Shown here: piece by piece, positions 17,794 to 25,124 of the stretch
Position numbering within the stretch: position 1 is the stretch's first letter
Layout: each line of letters begins with the position of its first letter
Origin: SZUA-365 sp049663345
GTDB taxonomy: Bacteria; Bacteroidota; Ignavibacteria; SZUA-365
NCBI GenBank assembly: GCA_049663345.1
Contig: JBATDG010000099.1
Coordinates: forward strand, 15,056 to 79,055
Reading direction: 5' to 3'
DNA: 64,000 nt
Translations under genes and position numbers: made by a program
The notes under the pieces: generated by a model
Databases searched by the model: none
Told to the model about the DNA's origin: nothing
Seen by the model: only the letters and a program-made list of their open reading frames with translations

Positions 17794-17812
17794 CCCCCGG
17801 GGATCCCGGGGG
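17794..17812 (-). terminator. probable terminator of the cytochrome operon
   Basis: CCCCCGGG and CCCGGGGG around a GAT loop form a strong GC stem 34 bases past the stop of the lipoprotein cytochrome gene. On the minus strand only three T residues follow, so termination may be partial. Confidence 0.5.
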
Positions 17813-17845
17813 CTTGATGAAAAAAAATAGAACCGAACCGTGATT

Positions 17846-18679
17846 CTACCAGTTCGTTCTTTCAGCGCCAAAAACATTGAGAATGCCGTTGACGTGACGG
17901 GCGGGATCGATGATGTTGCCGCTGGCATCGATGATGCCGGTGTGGCAACCCGAACAATTGGCATTCTGGATATGGGGAGCTTTCGGCAAAGGACTGCCGC
18001 TCGCTTCGTCACCATGGCAGCTTCCGCATTTGTCCTGCTCGGTACCCTTCCATGCAACGGTCTTATTGTTTCCGTTGGTGAAATTGCCGTGACAGTATAC
18101 ATTGGCGCAGGTTGCATCGGCGGCGCTGAACGTCGGCGTACCGACTGTACCGAGAGTCACCGTTGCTGCGAGCGCATTATTGAAATGCACTTCAGCCTCG
18201 CCGGGTGTGGTCTTGTCGATATGAAGAGGGTCGGAGAAATTCGCCGGAAGGGTATGGCAGTTGTTGCAGGCGATGGTGGTTTTGCTGTTCATTCCGCCTT
18301 CGAGATGCGTCGCGTGGGAAGAATACCACTGCGGATAAATCTTCTTTGTCATCACATCACCGTGGCAAACGTAGCAAGCCTCAGGACCGCCATCGGCGAC
18401 CGCGTGGCAGCCGCTGGCATTGCAGCTCTGGCCGGTATTCCCGCCGGAGTAATCTACTCCGTGGCAGGCGCGGCAGCCGCTTATATCCCATCCCAGATTA
18501 TTCATGATATCGGATGCGTGAAAATTATCCGATCCCAGGTGGGAGTAGCCTTCGCCATGCGCACCGAGAATTATGGGCTGGTTCGGAAGATCGGCGGCAT
18601 CCTTGAGCTCACTTGAGCAGCCGGATAGCAGCGCGAGAGCCATAAGGAAAAGCAGGGATGAAGTGAAGTATGTTTTCAT
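17846..18679 (-). CDS. seven-haem cytochrome c lipoprotein
   Basis: Lipoprotein signal with lipobox LLSGC, so the mature protein is probably anchored to the outer membrane by a cysteine. Five CxxCH sites (CRACH, CYVCH, CNNCH, CGSCH, CSGCH) and two CxxxxCH sites (CNASGCH, CANVYCH) predict seven c-type haems in ~260 residues. CxxxxCH sites occur in some multihaem cytochromes of metal-reducing bacteria. Its start overlaps the stop of the 11-haem gene by four bases, so the two are translationally coupled. In the porin-cytochrome model it would be the outer, surface-facing partner. That role is inference from gene order; no partner redox protein is identified. Confidence 0.88.
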   Translation of the reverse strand: MKTYFTSSLLFLMALALLSGCSSELKDAADLPNQPIILGAHGEGYSHLGSDNFHASDIMNNLGWDISGCRACHGVDYSGGNTGQSCNASGCHAVADGGPEACYVCHGDVMTKKIYPQWYSSHATHLEGGMNSKTTIACNNCHTLPANFSDPLHIDKTTPGEAEVHFNNALAATVTLGTVGTPTFSAADATCANVYCHGNFTNGNNKTVAWKGTEQDKCGSCHGDEASGSPLPKAPHIQNANCSGCHTGIIDASGNIIDPARHVNGILNVFGAERTNW

Positions 18680-19764
18680 CGCAAACCTCCCGTAACAGCT
18701 CCGGTGGAATGGCAGGCAGCGCAGACAGGGTCTCCGCCTTCTACGTTATGACAGGTAACACAGCTTTCGATATCCGTTTCAGCCAGTTTTCCGTGACGGT
18801 TGTTTGCTTTGCCGCCGCCGACAAGCACGAAGCCGGCGAGCTGATGCGACTGCGGCACGATACGGACGCCCGTGGCGTCAAATCCGTTTTCGTGACACGG
18901 TGCGCAGAAGGTCTCCTGCTCATGGCAAGTTTCACAGCGGGTCGTTTTTGCACGCGCATCGAAACCGTGAGTATAGGCGAATCCAAGCGGATGCGCTTTC
19001 TGAACGGTGAGTGCGCGTTCATCGTCCATCTTCTCGCCGCGCGGCCAGCCGTCGATATAAAATCGATCGTTACCGACACCGAGAGGAACATCATTTGTGG
19101 GACTGTGGCATTCCTGGCAGAAACTCTGCGAATGACACACAGCACATTCGCGATCGGCTTCGCCGTTCATCGCAAACTTTCCGTGCTCCTGAATGAAACT
19201 CGGGACGCGATGATTTTCGGGATGCAGACCGGCGAGCGTCGTGTGGCATGCCTCGCACTGCTTCGTGGCCGGAATGACCTTCGGGTTGTTCGCCGCGCTG
19301 CGAATAATGGGTGCAAGAGCATCCGCATTGTTATGGCAGCGTGCGCAGATATCCATCGAAGGAAGCGCCTCGCCTTCATCATCCGAAATACCGACGTGGC
19401 ATTCCGTGCAGGTCATTTCGAATCCACCAGCGTGCTTCTTGTGTGAGAAATACAGCTTGTGGTTTTTCACCGGGCGTACGTATGTGGCGAGATCCGCGCT
19501 TTCATCGAGCGACCAGTAGCCGCGGACATCCGCTTCGTCATGACAATCGGCGCAAACCGATGGCTTCGGGAGCAGGTTGTCGGATGCCGCATCGCTTTCT
19601 AGCGCGGAATGACATGTGGAGCATTCAACCTGCTCCTTGTGAATGGCATGAGAGAAAGTGATGCCATCGCCTTCTGCTGCCGCGTCGCGGGGTGAAGAAA
19701 GCAGCATCGCAATCCCGACGACCGCGGTTAACAGCAATGTGGTAAAGAGTATTTTCTTTTTCAT
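18676..19764 (-). CDS. eleven-haem periplasmic cytochrome c
   Basis: A Sec leader (KKKILFTTLLLTAVVGIAML, cut near AAA-EG) is followed by 11 CxxCH sites: CSTCH, CADCH, CTECH, CARCH, CEACH, CAVCH, CQECH, CETCH, CAPCH, CVTCH, CAACH. Many additional His residues (FSHAIHKE, LYFSHKKHAGGF) can give bis-His coordination. The protein is 362 residues, dense for its haem count, and has no membrane anchor, so it is probably periplasmic or threaded into a barrel. AGGAGG lies before the ATG, nine bases after the porin stop. The cluster layout fits the inner cytochrome of a porin-cytochrome conduit; the family name is uncertain. Confidence 0.88.
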   Translation of the reverse strand: MKKKILFTTLLLTAVVGIAMLLSSPRDAAAEGDGITFSHAIHKEQVECSTCHSALESDAASDNLLPKPSVCADCHDEADVRGYWSLDESADLATYVRPVKNHKLYFSHKKHAGGFEMTCTECHVGISDDEGEALPSMDICARCHNNADALAPIIRSAANNPKVIPATKQCEACHTTLAGLHPENHRVPSFIQEHGKFAMNGEADRECAVCHSQSFCQECHSPTNDVPLGVGNDRFYIDGWPRGEKMDDERALTVQKAHPLGFAYTHGFDARAKTTRCETCHEQETFCAPCHENGFDATGVRIVPQSHQLAGFVLVGGGKANNRHGKLAETDIESCVTCHNVEGGDPVCAACHSTGAVTGGLR

Positions 19765-19773
19765 GCTGTCCTC

Positions 19774-21084
19774 CTACTGGCCTAAGCCAAATGGATTGGA
19801 AAACCAGTAATTGACGCGGGCGAAGGCCCGGATATCGGATGCGTAGATCCGATTCGTCATATACTGGCCCTGCACATCGATCGACAGCGTCCTCACAGGA
19901 CGGAACGTTGTTCCGAGTACACCGACCCAGGTCGATGCGCGGTCGCTCCAATTTGTTTCAGCGCTGAGATTCTCCGCCAGGGCGTATGTACTGTAGACCG
20001 CGCCAATGTGCGGTACGAGCATGCCGTCCATCAACGGATAGGTGAAATGCAGATTGAAACCGTCAAGATCGCCGTCGTAGCTCACATCTTTCGTGTACAT
20101 GATCGACGCATACTTGTTGGCAGCTCCGAGCGATACACGGAAGGCGCTCTCGTCTTCATACATAACCGTCGAGAAGCGTCCAAGAATTGTCAACTGCGGG
20201 AGGACGAGATAATCCACACCGAGCACAGCTTCCTGATGAGCACTCGCTTCGAGAAGCGAGAAATAGGAATTCCATGCTATAACGGGTTCGCGATGAGCGA
20301 GATTAAGAGAGATTCCAAGTGTCGGGAGAGCCTGGTATGTCGCGGCGACTTCCGCACGCGACGTCCGCTCGAAGTTGAAATCATAATCGTAGCGTCCGTA
20401 AAGCCACATTTTGCCAGTCGTGTGCGCGACATTGACGCTTGCATACTGATTGGCTTTGGACCCATAGTCAATAAAGGTTTCCTGCAGATCCATCTGGGCG
20501 TCGGGACGCCATGCATAGAACGCTGAGGTTTCGCGATGGCGGTTCATGTAGCTGAGACCGATCTTGGTATTCTCAATCAGATACAGCAGCACTTGCCCAC
20601 CGACCTGCCAATTGTTTTTGACGTTGTCGGCAAATTCATACTCGAGCGTTTGTCCGGCAGGTGTGAGTCCGCCGCCATAGACCATGACTTCAACGCCGTC
20701 ACTGACGTTTGCCTTGACCTGTGCGCCCTCGATCGTGCCGTAGCTGACACCGGCAAAGAGGGATTGGCGGCCGATTTTCACATCGAACATATCTGCAATA
20801 TTCTTGATTCGCAGATATGCGTTGAAGAGGCGGAGACCGGGATCGCCCTCTACCCCGTCGCCGAGGTCGGAATATCCCTGGAGGTAAGTGTGGAAGGAGA
20901 TGTCCTGCGTTCCGAAGTTCAATTGAACATTCTCATACGCGCGCATATGCGAGGTAGACTCGCCGCTGGACAGCTGCCGTTCCCACCCGTAAGCCGATGT
21001 GACAAATCGTCCGTTCAGCGTCTGAGCCTGAAGCGCAGCGCCGAGGACGATTGTGAGCACCAGCAACCTGATCGCAAATTTCAT
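19774..21084 (-). CDS. outer-membrane beta-barrel (porin-like)
   Basis: Signal peptide KFAIRLLVLTIVLGAALQAQ, then ~415 residues with alternating amphipathic strands: LNFGTQDISFHTYLQGYSDL, RLFNAYLRIKNIADMFDVKIG, MWLYGRYDYDFNF, ending FARVNYWFSNPFGLGQ. This strand pattern and the aromatic girdle indicate a beta-barrel. The start is ATG 21084 with AAGGAAG upstream; the frame stays open to 21123, but no leader would follow. It lies between a tetrahaem and an 11-haem cytochrome, which fits the barrel of a porin-cytochrome electron conduit. I cannot assign a named family, and a transport role unrelated to electrons is possible. Confidence 0.78.
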   Translation of the reverse strand: MKFAIRLLVLTIVLGAALQAQTLNGRFVTSAYGWERQLSSGESTSHMRAYENVQLNFGTQDISFHTYLQGYSDLGDGVEGDPGLRLFNAYLRIKNIADMFDVKIGRQSLFAGVSYGTIEGAQVKANVSDGVEVMVYGGGLTPAGQTLEYEFADNVKNNWQVGGQVLLYLIENTKIGLSYMNRHRETSAFYAWRPDAQMDLQETFIDYGSKANQYASVNVAHTTGKMWLYGRYDYDFNFERTSRAEVAATYQALPTLGISLNLAHREPVIAWNSYFSLLEASAHQEAVLGVDYLVLPQLTILGRFSTVMYEDESAFRVSLGAANKYASIMYTKDVSYDGDLDGFNLHFTYPLMDGMLVPHIGAVYSTYALAENLSAETNWSDRASTWVGVLGTTFRPVRTLSIDVQGQYMTNRIYASDIRAFARVNYWFSNPFGLGQ

Positions 21085-21123
21085 AGATGCTTCCTTCAGG
21101 TCGGTTAATGAATGCAACGGCAC

Positions 21124-21148
21124 CGCGCTGTCTTTTTCAGACAGCGCG
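21124..21148 (-). promoter_or_regulatory. stem-loop between tetrahaem cytochrome and porin genes
   Basis: CGCGCTGTCT and AGACAGCGCG form a perfect 10-bp stem with a five-base loop in the 161-base gap. No T run follows on the minus strand, so attenuation or RNA processing is more likely than full termination. Confidence 0.45.
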
Positions 21149-21245
21149 GCGCCGAATTTTCAGAATTTTTCTTTTCGATGATTTGTCAAGATGGAAGGAT
21201 TATTTCAAGTACTGCGGGATAATCGACAGTACTCGCGTGGACAGA

Positions 21246-21764
21246 TCAGCCTTTTCCGTGCGCGATCTTGGTCCACATTTCCTTGAATTTGAATTCCTTG
21301 TGGGTCGGGCTCTTGTCGTTGTGGCAGGTTTTGCAAAGCTTCTCTGCGGAACCGCCATCGACTTTCGGGAGAATCATGCCAGCGGCAATCGCATCAGCGA
21401 CATCTTTGCCCTTACCATGCTTTGCCTTGAATGCACTCGCGGCGCCGTGGCAGCTTTCGCAGCCAACACCGTCGTCTTTTGCAGACGTCTGGTGGCAAGC
21501 GAGGCATTCTTTGGTCTCAGCGGCCTTGGTCTTGAAACCCTTGTCTTTTGCGATCTTATCTGCTTCGGCGGTCTGCAGAGTTGCGAGTGCCTTTGCATGA
21601 CCTGAGCCTTCCCAGGTCTTGTAAGATGTGCCGCCCATTTTGGCGTTGCTGTGACAGGCCTTGCAGCTCTTCGAACCGACATAGTCATTGCCGCCGGAGA
21701 AGGTGAATGCTGTCAGAGCAGTGAAGGCGAGAGCCAGAGCGATAAACGATACTACGTTTTTCAT
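21246..21764 (-). CDS. tetrahaem cytochrome c (c554-like)
   Basis: Leader KNVVSFIALALAFTALTAF, then DYVGSKSCKACH, the first of four CxxCH sites (CKACH, CLACH, CESCH, CKTCH). YVGSxxCxxCH near the N-terminus followed by W and GSGHAKA is typical of cytochrome c554 family proteins, small periplasmic electron carriers. It is 172 residues, very Lys- and Ala-rich, consistent with a soluble, positively charged periplasmic shuttle. It is the first gene of the minus-strand cytochrome group and might carry electrons from the inner membrane to the 11-haem protein. The 161-base gap to the porin contains a stem-loop, so levels may differ from the rest. Confidence 0.88.
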   Translation of the reverse strand: MKNVVSFIALALAFTALTAFTFSGGNDYVGSKSCKACHSNAKMGGTSYKTWEGSGHAKALATLQTAEADKIAKDKGFKTKAAETKECLACHQTSAKDDGVGCESCHGAASAFKAKHGKGKDVADAIAAGMILPKVDGGSAEKLCKTCHNDKSPTHKEFKFKEMWTKIAHGKG

Positions 21765-21945
21765 GAGAAAACCTCTGAGTTGAACAGGTTTACGAAATCT
21801 ATAAAGGGTTGCTGAGTTCTCCGGGCATCAATCGGTACAGTTTCATTCTACTTTTCGAGCACTGCGCTTGTTCCTGCAAATCCACAGGATATTAATACTT
21901 GCTTGTATCAAAAGTACACACTTTGTGGCTTATCCGCAAGCCATT

Positions 21946-23460
21946 TCAGCGGAGGAACATCTGCACAGAATGCTGAGCGTAGCTGACCAGCGGTCCGAAA
22001 TACACACCAAAAAGAATGTTGGGGACAATAAAAATAATTGTCGTTACAATCACAAGCGGACTGAAGGTTATCGGACTTGTATCTCCGTTCAAAGGCTCGC
22101 GCAGATACATATTGCGCAGGACTCGCGCATAATAATACAAGGAAACAGCACTGTTGATTACGCCGATAATAGCGAGCCAGATGAAATTGGCTTCGACAAC
22201 CGCGGAGAACAGCATCCACTTGCCGACGAATCCGGCAAGCGGCGGCAGTCCTGTCAGCGAAACGAGAAATACCGACAAGCCGACGGCAATAACCGGAGAG
22301 CGCTTGCCCAGACCACGGTAATCATCAATATGCTCGCTGCCGATGCGGTCGGCCACAACCATCACCACATAGAAAGCGCCGAGATTCATGAAAAAGTAAA
22401 TGAGGAAATACATCAGCATCGCAGTGAGTCCGAGATCACTCATCACAACAAGGCCCATCAGAATATAGCCAGCGTGCGCTATGCTCGAATATGCCAGCAT
22501 ACGCTTCAGATTATCCTGCCATACTGCAACCAGGTTTCCGAGCGTCATTGTGAGAACCGAAAGCACGGCGATCACGATGTTCCATTCAAAATGCGGCAGG
22601 CTGACCCACTTCCCCACGTCGACCATGGAATCGAAAAAGGTGACGTAGAAAAAGCGGATCAGAATTGCAAAGCCGGCGGCCTTGCTGGCTACAGCGAGAT
22701 ACGCGGTGACGGTAATCGGCGCGCCTTCGTAGACATCGGGCGTCCAGAAATGGAAGGGGACCGCCGATATTTTATACCCGAATCCTACCATAATCAGGAT
22801 GATGGAGAGCAGGAATGGATAAAAGCTCCCGCTTCCATGAACGTAAGCACCGCTGGCGAGGCCCGCCTGAATCGTATAGATATCAAGCGCACCAGTCAAT
22901 CCGTACAGCAGCGACATGCCGAAGAGCATAAAGCCGGATGCCGCTCCTCCGAATAACACGTACTTCAGGGCTGCTTCAGCAGAACGGTTCAGTTTTTTGC
23001 TGAAGCCGGCAAGTATGTACGAGCTGATGCTTACGAGCTCGATGGAAAGGTAGATCATCAGAAGGTTCGAAGCGCCGGTCATCAGCAGCATGCCGAAGGT
23101 CATCGCCGCAATGAAACAGTAGAATTCACCTATCGTGTCCTGCTTGCGTATTTCAGCAGATTGCATGGAAAACACGATAATCACAATACCTGTCGCGAGT
23201 ATCAAATACTTGAAAAACATTGCGAGAGGATCGAGCGTGATCATCGTGCCAAACAGCAATCTTGGTTCAGCACTCAGGAACGGCAGTTGAAGAATCGTAA
23301 TGGTGAATCCAGCAAGCACGAACAACCCGGTGGTCATGCCCGTTGAGGATTGTCCCTTTCGTCCGGTTGCGAACTCAACGATCATCGCGACCACAAAAGT
23401 CAGTGACATCGTGATTTCCGGCCAGAACGACTGGATACTGTTGAAAATTATCTCAATCAT
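21946..23460 (-). CDS. nuoN: NADH-quinone oxidoreductase subunit N
   Basis: Antiporter-like membrane subunit of respiratory complex I, 504 residues with about 14 hydrophobic spans. YLSIELVSISSYILAGF (with the conserved Glu), FKISAVPFHFWTPDVYEGAP-like sequence at the middle (GYKISAVPFHFWTPDVY), MLAYSSIAHAGYILMG and SLTGLPPLAGFVGKW identify NuoN within the Mrp-like family. It is the last gene of the nuoA-D, H-N operon; 38 bases separate it from nuoM. A fully conserved membrane-arm subunit set in this operon implies a proton-pumping complex. Confidence 0.96.
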   Translation of the reverse strand: MIEIIFNSIQSFWPEITMSLTFVVAMIVEFATGRKGQSSTGMTTGLFVLAGFTITILQLPFLSAEPRLLFGTMITLDPLAMFFKYLILATGIVIIVFSMQSAEIRKQDTIGEFYCFIAAMTFGMLLMTGASNLLMIYLSIELVSISSYILAGFSKKLNRSAEAALKYVLFGGAASGFMLFGMSLLYGLTGALDIYTIQAGLASGAYVHGSGSFYPFLLSIILIMVGFGYKISAVPFHFWTPDVYEGAPITVTAYLAVASKAAGFAILIRFFYVTFFDSMVDVGKWVSLPHFEWNIVIAVLSVLTMTLGNLVAVWQDNLKRMLAYSSIAHAGYILMGLVVMSDLGLTAMLMYFLIYFFMNLGAFYVVMVVADRIGSEHIDDYRGLGKRSPVIAVGLSVFLVSLTGLPPLAGFVGKWMLFSAVVEANFIWLAIIGVINSAVSLYYYARVLRNMYLREPLNGDTSPITFSPLVIVTTIIFIVPNILFGVYFGPLVSYAQHSVQMFLR

Positions 23461-23498
23461 GAGGGCTGCACTTGTTTAAGTGTCGTCTTTACTTGCAT

Positions 23499-25082
23499 TT
23501 AGAAAGTACTGAGTACTGCAGGAGCCGCACTGGCATTGACAACGTCTACCAGATGTCCGAGCGAGGCCGTCATCCAGTCCAATGCGGGCGTGGGATAGAT
23601 GCCCAGGAAGATGATGATGATGGCCAGAGGAATCAGGGTGAAGAGTTCGCGTCCGTTCACATCGGTGAGTACCCCTTCCCATTTCTCAGGGAGAGTGCCC
23701 ATGAATACGCGCTGGAATGTCCACAGCATGTAGCCCGCACCCAGCACAATACCGAGCGTGGAAAGGATGGTCCACAGCTGGCTGGTCTGGAATGCGCCAA
23801 GGAATACGAACGCCTCACTGATGAAGCCGCTCATTGAGGGCAGACCGATCGCCGCGAAAAAGGCAATCACAGTGAGGAATGAGTAGATCGGCATCTTGTT
23901 GTAGACGCCGCCGAATTCGTTGAGTCCGCGGGTGTGTGCACGGTCATACAGAACACCCACCAGGAGGAAGAGCATTGCAGTGATGGTGCCGTGGTTGAAC
24001 ATCTGGAACACCGCGCCTGTCATTCCCTGCACATTAAGCGCCGCCATGCCAAGCAGGACATAACCCATGTGCGAGACCGATGAATAGGCAATCAGCTTCT
24101 TGAAATCCGTCTGTGCCATCGCGCAAAGCGCACCATACACAATATTGACGAAGCCAAGAATCATCATCGGTATCTGGAAATAGAGTGCCATTTCCGGAAG
24201 GATCGGGAAACTGATGCGGAGCAGTCCGTAAGCACCCATTTTCAGCAGCACGCCGGCAAGAATAACCGAGATGGCCGTGGGTGCCTCGACGTGAGCATCA
24301 GGAAGCCACGTGTGGAACGGGAAAATAGGGACCTTGATAGCGAAGCCGATGAAGAGTCCGACGAATGCCAGCATGCGGGCCGTACTGCCGATAGTGGCAA
24401 AAATACTGCCTGGAGCCAGGTTCGCGGGGTCCATCATCGCGATCAAATTGAAGGTGTTTGCTCCGGTCTGCGGGTCAATGGTGCTGAAATACAGGCCGAT
24501 CATGACCAACAGCAAAAGTACTGATCCGGCAAGGGTGTACAGGAAGAACTTGATCGCCGCATATTCACGACGAGGGCCACCCCAGATTCCGATAAGGAAG
24601 TACATCGGAAGCAGCATCACTTCCCAGAAAACGTAGAAGAGGAACATGTCCATAGAAACGAACACGCCCATCATGCCTGCGTCAAGCAGCAGGAACATGG
24701 CAAAGTAGCCTTTGAGCGACTTCTTTACGCTGAAGGAAGCGAATGTGGCAAGGAAGGTGATCAACGCGGTGAGTAGTACCATTGGCATCGACAAGCCGTC
24801 AATACCGAGGAAATACTCAATGCGAATCTCGCCGAACCATGGCGTTGCGGGAATCACAATCCAAGGCAATCGCTCAACAAATTGCATCGAGGCAACTTCG
24901 TTGATGCCGGTTTGTGTGTTGTCAAACGCCATCCAGATAAAAATGGCGAGGAGGACCTGTATGCCCGTGATGATGACAGCCGTCGTCTGCAGGGCACGGA
25001 TTTTGTCCTTGGGCAACAGGAGCACGATGATCATGCCCAGCACGGGCAAGAATGTGATCACTGTGAGTATCGGGAATTGCAT
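23499..25082 (-). CDS. nuoM: NADH-quinone oxidoreductase subunit M
   Basis: Antiporter-like subunit of complex I. Marks: FLGIDGLSMPMVLLTALITF, FYVFWEVMLLPMYFLIGIWG (conserved Glu), KVPIFPFHTWLPDAHVEAPT, LIAYSSVSHMGYVLLGMAAL. The 527 residues match the family. A TTG at 25085 opens the same frame, but ATG 25082 is better spaced from GGAGG. nuoL ends 42 bases upstream on the same strand. Confidence 0.96.
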   Translation of the reverse strand: MQFPILTVITFLPVLGMIIVLLLPKDKIRALQTTAVIITGIQVLLAIFIWMAFDNTQTGINEVASMQFVERLPWIVIPATPWFGEIRIEYFLGIDGLSMPMVLLTALITFLATFASFSVKKSLKGYFAMFLLLDAGMMGVFVSMDMFLFYVFWEVMLLPMYFLIGIWGGPRREYAAIKFFLYTLAGSVLLLLVMIGLYFSTIDPQTGANTFNLIAMMDPANLAPGSIFATIGSTARMLAFVGLFIGFAIKVPIFPFHTWLPDAHVEAPTAISVILAGVLLKMGAYGLLRISFPILPEMALYFQIPMMILGFVNIVYGALCAMAQTDFKKLIAYSSVSHMGYVLLGMAALNVQGMTGAVFQMFNHGTITAMLFLLVGVLYDRAHTRGLNEFGGVYNKMPIYSFLTVIAFFAAIGLPSMSGFISEAFVFLGAFQTSQLWTILSTLGIVLGAGYMLWTFQRVFMGTLPEKWEGVLTDVNGRELFTLIPLAIIIIFLGIYPTPALDWMTASLGHLVDVVNASAAPAVLSTF

Positions 25083-25124
25083 CAATCCTCCGGATGTATG
25101 CTGTAACTTCGTTCGTTCGGTGTA

